Below are positions 1 to 8,738 of a stretch of DNA of 45,709 nt, piece by piece; positions within the stretch are counted from its first letter, which is position 1; each line of letters starts with the position of its first letter. The notes beneath the pieces were generated by a model. The model had not been told where the DNA came from. It searched no databases and saw only the letters and a program-made list of their open reading frames with translations. The translations under genes were made by a program, and so were the position numbers. The stretch is from Chlorobiota bacterium (GTDB taxonomy: Bacteria; Bacteroidota; Bacteroidia; Bacteroidales; F082): contig JAADIS010000032.1 in NCBI GenBank assembly GCA_013151215.1, forward strand, positions 1 through 45,709, written 5' to 3'.

Positions 1-1813
1 CCATGCCGATAACAGAGAACTTACCGAATGTCTTATTGAAATTCAGCATGATGTCTGTATTTGTCTCCAGATAATTTTTCCTGTAGTTTGTAAAATCAGA
101 TAAATCCAAGCTACCAACTGCAATTCTTTCATTTTGCTCAGTAGCATAGCTATCCAGTCCAAATCGCGCTGTTGCGTTCAAATAATCAGTGAATTCCCAT
201 TTGGCACTTGCATAACCAAATACCCTGTTGCGCTCATCGTCCTGATAGTTCTTGCGACGCACCCAATAAGGATTGTCGAAATATGCTGGCTTAAGGTGAT
301 CGACACCTTCCATTACGCGGTTGCCGTCAGAATCAAATGTGCCCCAATAGCGTGAGTTCCATGAAAGCTGGGTTCCGTCGCCGCGAAGGTAGTTGTCATC
401 GAGTTTCTTAAGGTCAACATTCCTCTCGAACCATTGTCCGAACGACTGCATCGGGTTGCTTCCGTCATAACCGGTACCTGCACGACCTTGTGCCTTGGTA
501 TTGTTATATGTGAAATTGGCCATTACGGAAATCTTCTTGGTAATATTATAGCTACCGGCGAAGTTTATGATATTCTTCTTGATCCAAGAGTTCACCAACA
601 TTCCTTTTTCATCGAGGTTGGTATATGACAAACGGAAAGTTCCATTTTCATTTGCACCGTCGATTGAAACGTTGTTAGTCCATTTAACTCCTGTGTTAAA
701 GAAATAATCAAGTCCGTTCGCACCAGCTACCCAAGGACGCTCCTGACCGAATTCCGGACGGGTTGGGTCGATGTTTGTCCACTGGATCACTCCAAGGTCA
801 GGATTGAACTTTTCTCCCCAGGAAGCATCTTCCGAAGAAGTTGTTATAAGGTGCATAACGCCGTCGTTATTGAAATCGCCGAAGAAGAAGTTTCCTGCTT
901 CCACACCATGGGCAGCATTGAAATCATCGTCGAAGTTCTCATAAAACGGGCCATAGCCGGCACCATAAGTATTCTGCCACTGAGGGGCAGTTGACATATC
1001 AGCACTGGTGAATGTAACACCTGAGTTGATAGTAACCCCAAGTCTTTTCTGTCCTGCTTCGGTTGTTTTTCCTTTTTTTGTTGTGATTAACACAACACCA
1101 TTGGCTGCACGCGAACCATAAAGCGCTGATGCGGCAGCACCTTTAAGGATACTTACAGACTCGATGTCGTCAGGGTTGATGTCCATGGCTGTGTTACCAT
1201 AGTCATAACCACCCCAACCATTTTGGTTTGTACTGGTATTACTATTGTCGATAGGAACACCATCAATAACAAACAAAGCCTGGTTGTTCTGAGTCAAGGA
1301 AGCCGTACCTCTGATAAGGATGTTCGCCGAACCTCCCATCGTTGCAGACTGCTTGATGTCAACACCGGCTGCTTTACCCGACAATGAGTTAACGACGTTT
1401 GTTGACCTAATGCGGTTTACAGCGTCGCCATCAAGTTCCTGAACAGCATAACCCAGCGATTTTTTCTCGCGGGATATACCAAGTGCAGTAACAACCACTT
1501 CATCCATCAGCGTTGATTCCGTTTCCAATACTACATCGATAGTGTTGCTATTGCCGAGCTCTATCTCAACAGTAGTCATACCAACGAAGGAGAAAACCAA
1601 AACCTCTGCTGAAGGTTCTACGTTTAAGGTGTACAGCCCGTCGAGGTCGGTGGTTGTTCCTTGTGTTGTGCCTTTTACGACAACTGTTGCACCGGGAATT
1701 CCCATACCATCGTCACCACTGGTAACCTTACCACTAATTGTCCTTGTTTGTGCGTTGGCCATATTTGCTCCAACGAAAAACAAAAACGATAGTAAAATTG
1801 TAATTTTTCTCAT
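1..1813 (-). CDS. SusC-like TonB-dependent outer-membrane receptor, C-terminus outside the window
   Basis: About 604 residues are visible, running from the ATG at 1813 off the left edge. A signal peptide ends near residue 22 (ANAQ). It is followed by a carboxypeptidase-like regulatory domain (GKVTSGDDGMGIPGATVVVKG, residues about 28-110) and then a TonB plug with the SusC-type signatures VVVTALGISREKKSLGYAV, NILIRGTASL, LFVIDGVPIDNS and LYGSRAANGVVLITTKKG. The first part of the beta barrel follows. Proteins of this family form a lidded channel with a SusD lipoprotein and import oligosaccharides or peptides using TonB energy. The SusD partner would lie beyond the left edge, so the substrate cannot be told. 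The gene has its own promoter at 1889-1920. The family call is firm. Confidence 0.93.
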   Translation of the reverse strand, partial: MRKITILLSFLFFVGANMANAQTRTISGKVTSGDDGMGIPGATVVVKGTTQGTTTDLDGLYTLNVEPSAEVLVFSFVGMTTVEIELGNSNTIDVVLETESTLMDEVVVTALGISREKKSLGYAVQELDGDAVNRIRSTNVVNSLSGKAAGVDIKQSATMGGSANILIRGTASLTQNNQALFVIDGVPIDNSNTSTNQNGWGGYDYGNTAMDINPDDIESVSILKGAAASALYGSRAANGVVLITTKKGKTTEAGQKRLGVTINSGVTFTSADMSTAPQWQNTYGAGYGPFYENFDDDFNAAHGVEAGNFFFGDFNNDGVMHLITTSSEDASWGEKFNPDLGVIQWTNIDPTRPEFGQERPWVAGANGLDYFFNTGVKWTNNVSIDGANENGTFRLSYTNLDEKGMLVNSWIKKNIINFAGSYNITKKISVMANFTYNNTKAQGRAGTGYDGSNPMQSFGQWFERNVDLKKLDDNYLRGDGTQLSWNSRYWGTFDSDGNRVMEGVDHLKPAYFDNPYWVRRKNYQDDERNRVFGYASAKWEFTDYLNATARFGLDSYATEQNERIAVGSLDLSDFTNYRKNYLETNTDIMLNFNKTFGKFSVIGM

Positions 1814-1888
1814 AATGATAATTTTTGGTTAATGAATTACTAATTTTAATTTACATTTTAATATTATGATATTTTAAGAAATTTTTTA

Positions 1889-1920
1889 CAAACTTAACAA
1901 TAATATAATAAGTATGTCAA
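1889..1920 (-). promoter_or_regulatory. Bacteroidota-type promoter of the partial susC-like gene
   Basis: Read on the minus strand there is TTG (1918-1920), a 21-base spacer and TAAGTTTG (1889-1896). This matches the Bacteroidota TTG-N19-23-TAnnTTTG promoter. It lies about 75 bases upstream of the ATG at 1813, leaving an AT-rich leader. Confidence 0.65.
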
Positions 1921-2056
1921 CAAAAGTTAATTTTTAACCTTCAAACATACTTTTTTATAACAATACGTCTTGATTTTTATGTTTAATGAATCCCAAACTT
2001 TAAATTTCTACCAAAAAAGGATGCAATTTATAACAAAATCCTGTGCTGGCAAGCAA

Positions 2057-2470
2057 TTATCGCATTTTTTTTGCGCTAAAACCCATAATTAACAAAATAA
2101 TAAGAAAAACAACTAAGTTCAAATAGTCGAGGCGGCTGTAATAAAGATAGTTTAAGCCAAGGAGCAGCGTCAGGGCAAAAACAATAATGATGGCACCCGG
2201 CTTCGACAGCTTAAGTAGCAGTACAGCACCAACTATTAAAAGAACAAATAGTAAATACTCTAGAATCACATAAGTGCTTATGCTTATGAATGGATTTACA
2301 ACGACACTGATGTTCCCGCTCAGCAAATCGTAGTTGAAAAACAGCAGGTAGGAATAAAAAACTATCGCCAATGCAGAACTTAGTATTATGAAGAACGAAG
2401 TGGCCTTTATAATATAAGGTGTGCTTTGTGAATTTTTATCAACAATAATCTTGCCTTTAGATTCTTCCAA
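2057..2470 (-). CDS. Small four-helix integral membrane protein of unknown function
   Basis: The protein has 137 residues. After a polar N-terminus (about 20 residues) there are four hydrophobic stretches, near residues 22-45, 60-80, 85-105 and 112-133, ending in a short basic tail (SAKKMR). I recognise no family motif. Its start overlaps the 3' end of the upstream membrane-protein gene by 14 bases, so the two are almost certainly co-transcribed and translationally coupled. It may interact with that neighbour or be a distant paralogue of it, but no function can be assigned. Confidence 0.75.
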   Translation of the reverse strand: MEESKGKIIVDKNSQSTPYIIKATSFFIILSSALAIVFYSYLLFFNYDLLSGNISVVVNPFISISTYVILEYLLFVLLIVGAVLLLKLSKPGAIIIVFALTLLLGLNYLYYSRLDYLNLVVFLIILLIMGFSAKKMR

Positions 2471-2903
2471 CCGATCTCAAATTTTTAAAGTATAAAAGTA
2501 TAAAAACTAATGAAAGCAGGATGTCCATTATCGGAAAGGGAATTCCGGGAAGATAAACTTCAGGAATCAATATCAAAATAATTTGAGAAATGGCGTAAAT
2601 GTGAAACCCTGTCGAATTCAGCTTCCACATCAAGAGAACGCCTATAATGGAGGTGGCGTTTGCTATGAGCTGCCATAAAAAAAAGTTGGGGCTAACATCC
2701 CTCAAAAAATCCAAAGTTATATTGCCATCAAGGAATTGCTGAAAAAACCCACCTTCGACCAATGTAACTATCTGATCCTGAAAAGCATAAAAATAGAGGT
2801 TCCCAAGTATGGAGAAGCCGCCGGCAATAAAGCTCAAGATACATAACAGCGTAAGTTGTGCCGGTCGCTGGAGATCTTCTTTTATATCGTTTTTATCGTT
2901 CAT
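2457..2903 (-). CDS. Small integral membrane protein of unknown function
   Basis: The protein has 148 residues, with a charged cytoplasmic-looking N-terminus (MNDKNDIKEDLQRPAQ) and hydrophobic segments near residues 17-38, 72-92, 100-115 and 120-140. The loop between the first two helices is acidic and aromatic. It overlaps the next gene downstream by 14 bases and lies 85 bases after the end of hutH on the same strand. It may therefore be the second gene of a hutH transcript, although the gap also allows an independent promoter. I do not recognise the family. Confidence 0.75.
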   Translation of the reverse strand: MNDKNDIKEDLQRPAQLTLLCILSFIAGGFSILGNLYFYAFQDQIVTLVEGGFFQQFLDGNITLDFLRDVSPNFFLWQLIANATSIIGVLLMWKLNSTGFHIYAISQIILILIPEVYLPGIPFPIMDILLSLVFILLYFKNLRSVGRI

Positions 2904-2988
2904 TATCTTTATGTTTTAGGGGTTTGGGGCTAAGGAGTTATTTGTTTTATTCAAAACATCCGGCATCCGGTAAGCAGCAGTTCCTTCC

Positions 2989-4512
2989 TTAACCCATGCC
3001 TCCTATTTCTTTTTCCACTTCATCCAATATCTCGCATGATTTCACCAACTCCTTCATAGTGTTGTGATCCTTATAAAGAGGCCTGTCCGTTTCCAGGAAC
3101 TCCACATGTTTTCTAACAACCTCATGGGCCTTTTTAGTTCCTTTGCCAAAATTATAATCCCTGAAATCAAGTGCCTGCGCAGCTGCCATGAACTCTATCC
3201 CAAGGATTCCATAAGCATTGTCCAGAATCTGGAAATTTTTAATGGCCGTATTCATTCCCATAGAAACAAAGTCCTCCTGGTCGGCAGCGGCCGGTATCGA
3301 CTGTATTGATGCCGGGGCTGACAAGATCCGCTGCTCGACGATCTGCATATCAGCAGTATATTGGCTTAACATCAAGCCGGAGAACATTCCCGCGCCCTTT
3401 GTTAAAAAGGCTGGCAAGCCAACGCTCAAGGCCGGATTGTTCAACCTGTTCAAACGGCGTTCCGAGAGAACGCTGACCATTGTAATCGCAATTCCGGCCA
3501 TATCCATTGGCAACGAAACAGGCGTTCCCTGGAAATTTGCCCCCGAAAGGGCTATGTCCTCGTCAGGGAAAAAGATGGGGTTATCACCAACACCGTTCAG
3601 CTCGATCTCTACCTGTGATCTTGCATAGGCGAGCGCATCACGCGCTGCACCAACAACTTGTGGCGTCGAGCGCATGGAATACGCATCCTGGACTTTATGT
3701 GCAACTTTTCCTTCCTTCAAATCGCCGCCACTTACCATTTTAGCAATTGCCCTGGCACTTTCCACAGCACCTTTAAAGCCCCTTACCTCATGCAAGCGGG
3801 ATGTATAAGGCCCCATATTTGCCTTTAAGGCTTCCAACGACATGGCGGCGGCGATCTCGGACTGCTTCAGCCAGTTGCTGGCGTCGTTGATAAAAATGGC
3901 GCTCATGGCCGTAAGGACGTTCGAGCCGTTAATAGTCCCCAGGCCATCCCTGGCCATTAAGCCCGGTACGGTAATGCCTGCTTTTTCCATGGCATCCTTT
4001 CCTTCAAGCAAATCGCCTTTATAAAAGGCTTTCCCCTCGCCCATCAGCAAAAGTGCGATTTGCGACATGGGAGCCAAATCACCCGATGCCCCAACAGAGC
4101 CTTTCTGGCACACAAACGGTGTTACACCCTTATTCAGCATTTCAACCAAGGTCAGCGTAATTTCCTGACGAATGCCCGAGTTTCCATGTGCATGGACGTT
4201 AATCCTGCCAAGCATGGCCCCGCGAACATATTCCTCCGACATGGCATCGCCCATGCCTGCGGCATGATTGTATATGAGGTATTTCTGGAATTCCTTCACC
4301 TGATCATCGTTTAAAACCACTTCCGAGAACTCTCCTATTCCGGTGTTGACACCATACATAATCTCATGAGCATCAATTTTTTTCTCCAACATGGCCCTGC
4401 ATTTCTTAATGCGTTCCAATGCTTCCGGGTGAAGTTCGACTTTCTCTCTCTGGCGGGCAACTTTTACTACATCTTCTACAGTTAATCCGCTACCTTTTAT
4501 AATCAATGTCAT
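2989..4512 (-). CDS. hutH: Histidine ammonia-lyase (MIO-dependent aromatic amino acid lyase family)
   Basis: The protein has 507 residues, the usual length of the family. The Ala-Ser-Gly triplet that cyclises into the MIO electrophile is at residues 142-144 in GSVGASGDLAPM. Tyr53 (YGVNTGIG), His83 (YNHAAGMG) and Glu413 (DQEDFVSM) correspond to catalytic or substrate-selective residues of Pseudomonas HutH. His83 and the Glu of QED favour histidine over tyrosine or phenylalanine as substrate. Two neighbouring positions differ from classical HutH: DQEDF instead of NQEDH, and APMSQ instead of APLAH. The reaction is L-histidine to urocanate plus ammonia. No hutU, hutI or formiminotransferase gene is in the window, so pathway membership is not shown. 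The start ATG at 4512 gives the normal N-terminus. Confidence 0.85.
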   Translation of the reverse strand: MTLIIKGSGLTVEDVVKVARQREKVELHPEALERIKKCRAMLEKKIDAHEIMYGVNTGIGEFSEVVLNDDQVKEFQKYLIYNHAAGMGDAMSEEYVRGAMLGRINVHAHGNSGIRQEITLTLVEMLNKGVTPFVCQKGSVGASGDLAPMSQIALLLMGEGKAFYKGDLLEGKDAMEKAGITVPGLMARDGLGTINGSNVLTAMSAIFINDASNWLKQSEIAAAMSLEALKANMGPYTSRLHEVRGFKGAVESARAIAKMVSGGDLKEGKVAHKVQDAYSMRSTPQVVGAARDALAYARSQVEIELNGVGDNPIFFPDEDIALSGANFQGTPVSLPMDMAGIAITMVSVLSERRLNRLNNPALSVGLPAFLTKGAGMFSGLMLSQYTADMQIVEQRILSAPASIQSIPAAADQEDFVSMGMNTAIKNFQILDNAYGILGIEFMAAAQALDFRDYNFGKGTKKAHEVVRKHVEFLETDRPLYKDHNTMKELVKSCEILDEVEKEIGGMG

Positions 4513-4543
4513 TCTGTTAACCTTTGGTTTGTAAATTAAGCAG

Positions 4544-4551
4544 CGAAATTA
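4544..4551 (-). promoter_or_regulatory. Possible -7 element of hutH
   Basis: TAATTTCG on the minus strand lies 31 bases upstream of the hutH ATG. It fits TAnnTTTG with one change (T to C at position 7). No TTG is present at the expected upstream distance, so support comes mainly from the recurrence of TAnnTTCG ahead of other genes here. Confidence 0.3.
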
Positions 4552-4604
4552 TTAAAATCTGTTAAATAAAAAGGCTTAAAAAATTTATGTTGTTGTAAAA
4601 TTCC

Positions 4605-4612
4605 TATTTTCG
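4605..4612 (+). promoter_or_regulatory. Possible -7 element of the DUF2723 gene
   Basis: TATTTTCG lies 33 bases upstream of the ATG at 4646, in the 133-base region shared with divergent hutH. It is the same one-base variant of TAnnTTTG as on the other strand. No convincing -33 element was found. Confidence 0.3.
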
Positions 4613-4645
4613 CTATTTAATTTTCTTGCAGGAAATCTCAATAAA

Positions 4646-7600
4646 ATGAAGAATTATAAAAACCTCAACAATCTCATCGGATGGATTGTGTTCGGCATTG
4701 CCACTATCACTTATTTATTAACCTTGGAACCAACTGCCAGCTGGTGGGATTGCGGGGAGTATATAGCTACAGCCTATAAACTTCAGGTGGGCCACCCCCC
4801 GGGAGCCCCGCTGTTTCAATTGTTGGGTCGCTTTTTCTCGATGTTCGCCATTGGCGACGCATCGAATACGGCTATGATGGTCAATGTAATGTCTGCATTA
4901 TCAAGTAGCTTTACTATTTTATTCCTTTTCTGGTCCATAACCATGCTGGCAAAAAAATTATTTGTCCATTCTGCCGACGGAGAAATTTCCGTGGCTGACG
5001 GATGGGCAATATTAGGTGCCGGTATCGTGGGTTCGCTTGCTTATACATTCTCTGATTCATTTTGGTTTTCCGCCGTTGAAGGCGAAGTATATGCCATGTC
5101 CTCATTTCTGACCGCCGTGGTTTTTTGGGCCATTCTCCGATGGGAAGAGGTTGCTGACAAACGATCGGGCTTTAGGTGGATATTGCTGATAGCATATATC
5201 ATCGGATTGTCTATCGGGGTTCACTTATTGAATTTATTGGCTATTCCGGCAATAGTTTATGTCTATTATTTCAAGAAATATAAATTTACCAACAAAGGTT
5301 TTATCACAGCGGGCATAATCTCGATAATCCTCCTTTCGATAGTTATGTTTATCATAATTCCTTGGACGGTTGCTCTTTCGGGTAAGGTTGAGTATTTCTT
5401 TGTGAACGGCATAGGCCTTCCATTTAATTCGGGAACGATATTCTTTTTTGCAGCCCTCATTGCACTGATAGTTTTTGGTTTACGATATACGCGCAAAAAC
5501 GGAAAAGTGATACTTAACACTTCGATTTTAGCGTTTACTTTTATATTGATTGGTTACTCTTCTTTTGCCATTTTAGTGATTCGGGCCAATGCCAACACAC
5601 CTATCAACGAAAACGATCCCAAGGATGCACTTAGCCTTCTTTCGTATCTGAACCGGGAACAATACGGTTCATGGCCCTTGGTTTACGGACAATATTACAA
5701 TGCACCCGCTATCGATTCGAAAGACGGGTCCCCAATCTATATGAAAGATAAAAAAAAGGGTAAATATGTTATAAAGGATGACCGTAAGGGAACTAAACCT
5801 GTTTATGACCCTCGTTTTACCGGTTTTTTCCCCCGTATGTGGAGCAACCAAAAGCCGTCGCATATTTCACTATATAAAAAATATGGTGGTGATAAAGGTA
5901 AGCCTATAAAAGTTGACAAAGGCGATGGTACCAGCGAGATAAGATATAGACCTACCTTTGGCGAGAATTTAACTTTCTTTTTTACCTACCAACTCGACCA
6001 TCTGTATTTCCGCTATTTTCTTTGGAATTTTGTCGGACGGCAAAATAATATCGAGAGCCAGGGAGAAATACAAAACGGTAACTGGATCAGCGGTATCAAC
6101 TTTTTGGACAGGATGCGACTTGGCGACCAAACAAACTTGCCTCCCAGCATGAAAAACCCTGCCCACACGAAATTTTATTTCCTTCCTTTGTTGCTCGGTA
6201 TTCTCGGACTGGCATTTCATCTTAAGAAAAGCAAAAAGGACAGTTGGGTAGTATTCCTGTTGTTTTTCATGACGGGTATAGCTATTGTGATATATCTGAA
6301 CCAAACGCCTATGCAACCCCGGGAGAGGGATTATGCCTATGCCGGGTCTTTCTATGCCTTTTCAATCTGGATAGGCCTGGGAGTCCTTGCCCTATTCGAC
6401 ATTTTCAGGAAATTTATGGGAAATACCAAAATAACCGCTATTACGGTTACTGCCTTGAGCGTTCTGCTGGTCCCTACCATAATGGCTTCCCAAGGTTGGG
6501 AAAGTCATGACCGCTCCGGAAAATATGCAGCCCCCGACTTTGCTAAAATGTATCTGGCCTCTTGCGCCCCTAATGCGATATTGTTCACAAACGGCGACAA
6601 CGACACTTTCCCCCTATGGTATGTTCAGGAAGTTGAAGGATTCAGGACTGACGTAAGAGTTGTTAACTATATGCTTTCGTCAGGCGACTGGTATGTAAAC
6701 CAGATGGGCAAAAAAGTTTACGATTCCGACAAATTACCACTAAGCATCCCTCCTGAGTTTTATTTAAAAGGAGATCAGAACTACTTGCCCGTATTCGCAA
6801 GGGTTGAAGATAGATTCGACGTTCGCGATGCCGTTGACTTTGTGAAAAATGAGGACAAGCGAACAAAAGTTCCGTTGCAAAACGGCCAATGGGTAAATTA
6901 TATGCCCGTAAAAAAACTGAAACTAATAGTTGATGCGGAGCAAGCCGTAAAATCAGGAACCGTGGCGCCCGAAGATGCGGACAAGATAGTGGACGAGATA
7001 GATTGGGACATAAAACAAAGCGGTATGTACAGAAACGACCTCATGCTCCTGGACCTTATTGCCACAAACAACTGGCAGAGACCGATATATTTTGCTAATC
7101 CCAATTCAAGCTCAAAGATTTTCGGTGTTGATAAATATTTGCACCTCGAAGGCGTTGCATATCGTTTGAGGCCTACGCCAGCACCATCGTATCGCAAAGG
7201 AATGGGTGGTGTTGACGCCGATAAAACTTATGCTGCGCTCATGAACGAAAATGCCAGATGGGGAAGACTTAATCAGGACGATGTTGTTGTTGACCGCGAA
7301 AGCGACAGGAATGTGATGATGACTAAACAAAACTATATGCGATTGGCCGAGGCACTGCTCACCGAGAACAAAAAGGATTCGGCTATAAGGGTTTTGGACA
7401 AAGCACAGGAGTTTTTCCCCAACGAGAAGTTTCCTTTTGACTATTTTATGATTACATGGACAGATATTTATTATAGGGCAGGCGCCACCGACAAAGGCAA
7501 TGAACTTACTCAAAAAATATTTGACCGCTATTCGGAAGACCTTTATTATTATGACGGGTTGGACCAGAAATTTAAAAATGCTTATCAAAACGAAATAAAA

Positions 7601-7720
7601 ATGGCTCTTACCGGTTTGCAGGGCATGGGTCAGATAACCCGCGAGTACAAGCAGGAGGATCTAGCCAATAAAATAGATAGTGTATTCTATGAACAGATAA
7701 AAAACCTGAATATCCGATAA
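4646..7720 (+). CDS. DUF2723 / TMEM260-like polytopic glycosyltransferase (putative protein O-mannosyltransferase)
   Basis: The protein has 1024 residues. It begins with a transmembrane helix followed by TLEPTASWWDCGEYIATAY (Asp35, Glu38) and GHPPGAPLFQLLGR, the conserved first loop of the DUF2723 family. About ten or more hydrophobic helices continue to roughly residue 610, interrupted by a charged extracytoplasmic loop (residues about 330-490). A soluble domain follows, starting near FTNGDNDTFPLWYVQEVEG, and the C-terminal 150 residues are helical and TPR-like. Human TMEM260 of this family O-mannosylates receptor ectodomains (CAZy GT117). Bacteroidota carry long homologues, presumably using a polyprenyl-phosphate sugar to modify exported proteins. 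The fold and family are clear; the sugar and acceptor here are inference. Confidence 0.85.
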   Translation: MKNYKNLNNLIGWIVFGIATITYLLTLEPTASWWDCGEYIATAYKLQVGHPPGAPLFQLLGRFFSMFAIGDASNTAMMVNVMSALSSSFTILFLFWSITMLAKKLFVHSADGEISVADGWAILGAGIVGSLAYTFSDSFWFSAVEGEVYAMSSFLTAVVFWAILRWEEVADKRSGFRWILLIAYIIGLSIGVHLLNLLAIPAIVYVYYFKKYKFTNKGFITAGIISIILLSIVMFIIIPWTVALSGKVEYFFVNGIGLPFNSGTIFFFAALIALIVFGLRYTRKNGKVILNTSILAFTFILIGYSSFAILVIRANANTPINENDPKDALSLLSYLNREQYGSWPLVYGQYYNAPAIDSKDGSPIYMKDKKKGKYVIKDDRKGTKPVYDPRFTGFFPRMWSNQKPSHISLYKKYGGDKGKPIKVDKGDGTSEIRYRPTFGENLTFFFTYQLDHLYFRYFLWNFVGRQNNIESQGEIQNGNWISGINFLDRMRLGDQTNLPPSMKNPAHTKFYFLPLLLGILGLAFHLKKSKKDSWVVFLLFFMTGIAIVIYLNQTPMQPRERDYAYAGSFYAFSIWIGLGVLALFDIFRKFMGNTKITAITVTALSVLLVPTIMASQGWESHDRSGKYAAPDFAKMYLASCAPNAILFTNGDNDTFPLWYVQEVEGFRTDVRVVNYMLSSGDWYVNQMGKKVYDSDKLPLSIPPEFYLKGDQNYLPVFARVEDRFDVRDAVDFVKNEDKRTKVPLQNGQWVNYMPVKKLKLIVDAEQAVKSGTVAPEDADKIVDEIDWDIKQSGMYRNDLMLLDLIATNNWQRPIYFANPNSSSKIFGVDKYLHLEGVAYRLRPTPAPSYRKGMGGVDADKTYAALMNENARWGRLNQDDVVVDRESDRNVMMTKQNYMRLAEALLTENKKDSAIRVLDKAQEFFPNEKFPFDYFMITWTDIYYRAGATDKGNELTQKIFDRYSEDLYYYDGLDQKFKNAYQNEIKMALTGLQGMGQITREYKQEDLANKIDSVFYEQIKNLNIR

Positions 7721-7749
7721 TACCTGCTATTTCAGGATAGTATTTTAGT

Positions 7750-7762
7750 GAGGCTTTGCCTC
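7750..7762. terminator. Weak hairpin between convergent genes
   Basis: GAGGC-TTT-GCCTC forms a five-pair stem in the 60-base gap between the convergent DUF2723 and lgt genes, followed by CCTTATTTTAT on the plus strand. It could act as a modest terminator for the upstream gene. The stem is short, so confidence is low. Confidence 0.35.
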
Positions 7763-7780
7763 CCTTATTTTATACGGTAT

Positions 7781-8602
7781 TTACGCCTTCGATTTCCTTG
7801 CACGGTACAATAAATAAAGTCCGGCCAAAACAAACGGGATGCTCAATAACTGTCCCATGTTCAAAATCATGTTTTCCTCAAAACCAACTTGCGGCACTTT
7901 AATAAACTCTATTAAGAACCTAACGCTGAACAAAAGGCTTAAAAAATACCCGAAAATTTCACCGTCAGTAGTTTTACCCTTTGATTTCCAATAAGTTCTA
8001 TAAAGAAATATAAATATCAGCAAATATGACAAAGCCTCGTAAATCTGAGTGGGGTGCCTAGGGTCGATGGCAAGTGCCGGGTCATAATACCTTGTGAAGA
8101 TAAAACCCCATGGCAAAGTGGTTACGTCACCAAATATCTCTGAGTTCATCAGGTTGCCTGTCCTGATAAAGAAGCCTGCCAGGGCAACCACTATAACAAT
8201 ACGGTCGAGCACCCATAAATAAGGCTTTTTATTTGCCTTAGCGAAGAAAAACAGGCCGAGAAGTATTCCGACAGCCGCTCCGTGGCTTGCCAGCCCACCT
8301 TCCCATACTTTTAATATCTCGATTGGGTTTGATAAATAATATCCCGGCTCATAAAACAAACAATGACCTAAACGGGCCCCTACAATGGTGAATATCAACA
8401 TATAGGTTGAAAGCTGGTCGAGAACCTTCTCGCTTATGTTTTCGTTGTCGAATATTTTTTTCATGATGATATAACCAAAAACAAACGACATGGCAAATAA
8501 TAGCCCATACCACCTTACTGATAGTCCGCCAACAAGAAACCAATCAGCAGGAAGGGTGAATATTTCAGGAGTTACGTCCCAGGTAATAAAACTTAATATC
8601 AT
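7781..8602 (-). CDS. lgt: Prolipoprotein diacylglyceryl transferase
   Basis: The protein has 273 residues from the ATG at 8602; a TTG two codons upstream is also in frame but less likely. It is an inner-membrane enzyme that transfers diacylglycerol from phosphatidylglycerol to the lipobox cysteine of prolipoproteins. Visible signatures are LSVRWYGLLFAMSF, VGARLGHCLFYEP, GGLASHGAAVGIL, the near-canonical Lgt motif IRTGNLMNSEIFG (residues about 146-158) and HPTQIYEAL near the C-terminal part. Seven hydrophobic helices fit the family. It would process the many lipoproteins encoded here (SusD, SusE-like, the GH13 lipoprotein, M23, DUF3179). A -7 box lies 20 bases upstream. Confidence 0.96.
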   Translation of the reverse strand: MILSFITWDVTPEIFTLPADWFLVGGLSVRWYGLLFAMSFVFGYIIMKKIFDNENISEKVLDQLSTYMLIFTIVGARLGHCLFYEPGYYLSNPIEILKVWEGGLASHGAAVGILLGLFFFAKANKKPYLWVLDRIVIVVALAGFFIRTGNLMNSEIFGDVTTLPWGFIFTRYYDPALAIDPRHPTQIYEALSYLLIFIFLYRTYWKSKGKTTDGEIFGYFLSLLFSVRFLIEFIKVPQVGFEENMILNMGQLLSIPFVLAGLYLLYRARKSKA

Positions 8603-8622
8603 TATCAATAAATTTTAAAAAG

Positions 8623-8630
8623 CAAAAGTA
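8623..8630 (-). promoter_or_regulatory. -7 promoter element of lgt
   Basis: TACTTTTG on the minus strand matches TAnnTTTG exactly and lies 20 bases upstream of the ATG at 8602. A TTG at the usual -33 distance is missing. Confidence 0.45.
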
Positions 8631-8738
8631 AGGAAATTGTGTGCATAAATAAAAAATGCCAAAAAGCATTTGCAAAAGGGTTTGCTTTAATTTCAAAATG
8701 AAATCCGGATAAGGGGAGGCAAACCTCTGACGGCAGCC

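Noticed and set aside
8603-8608. TTG start two codons upstream for lgt
   Set aside because: The ATG at 8602 is a stronger start and keeps all conserved parts.
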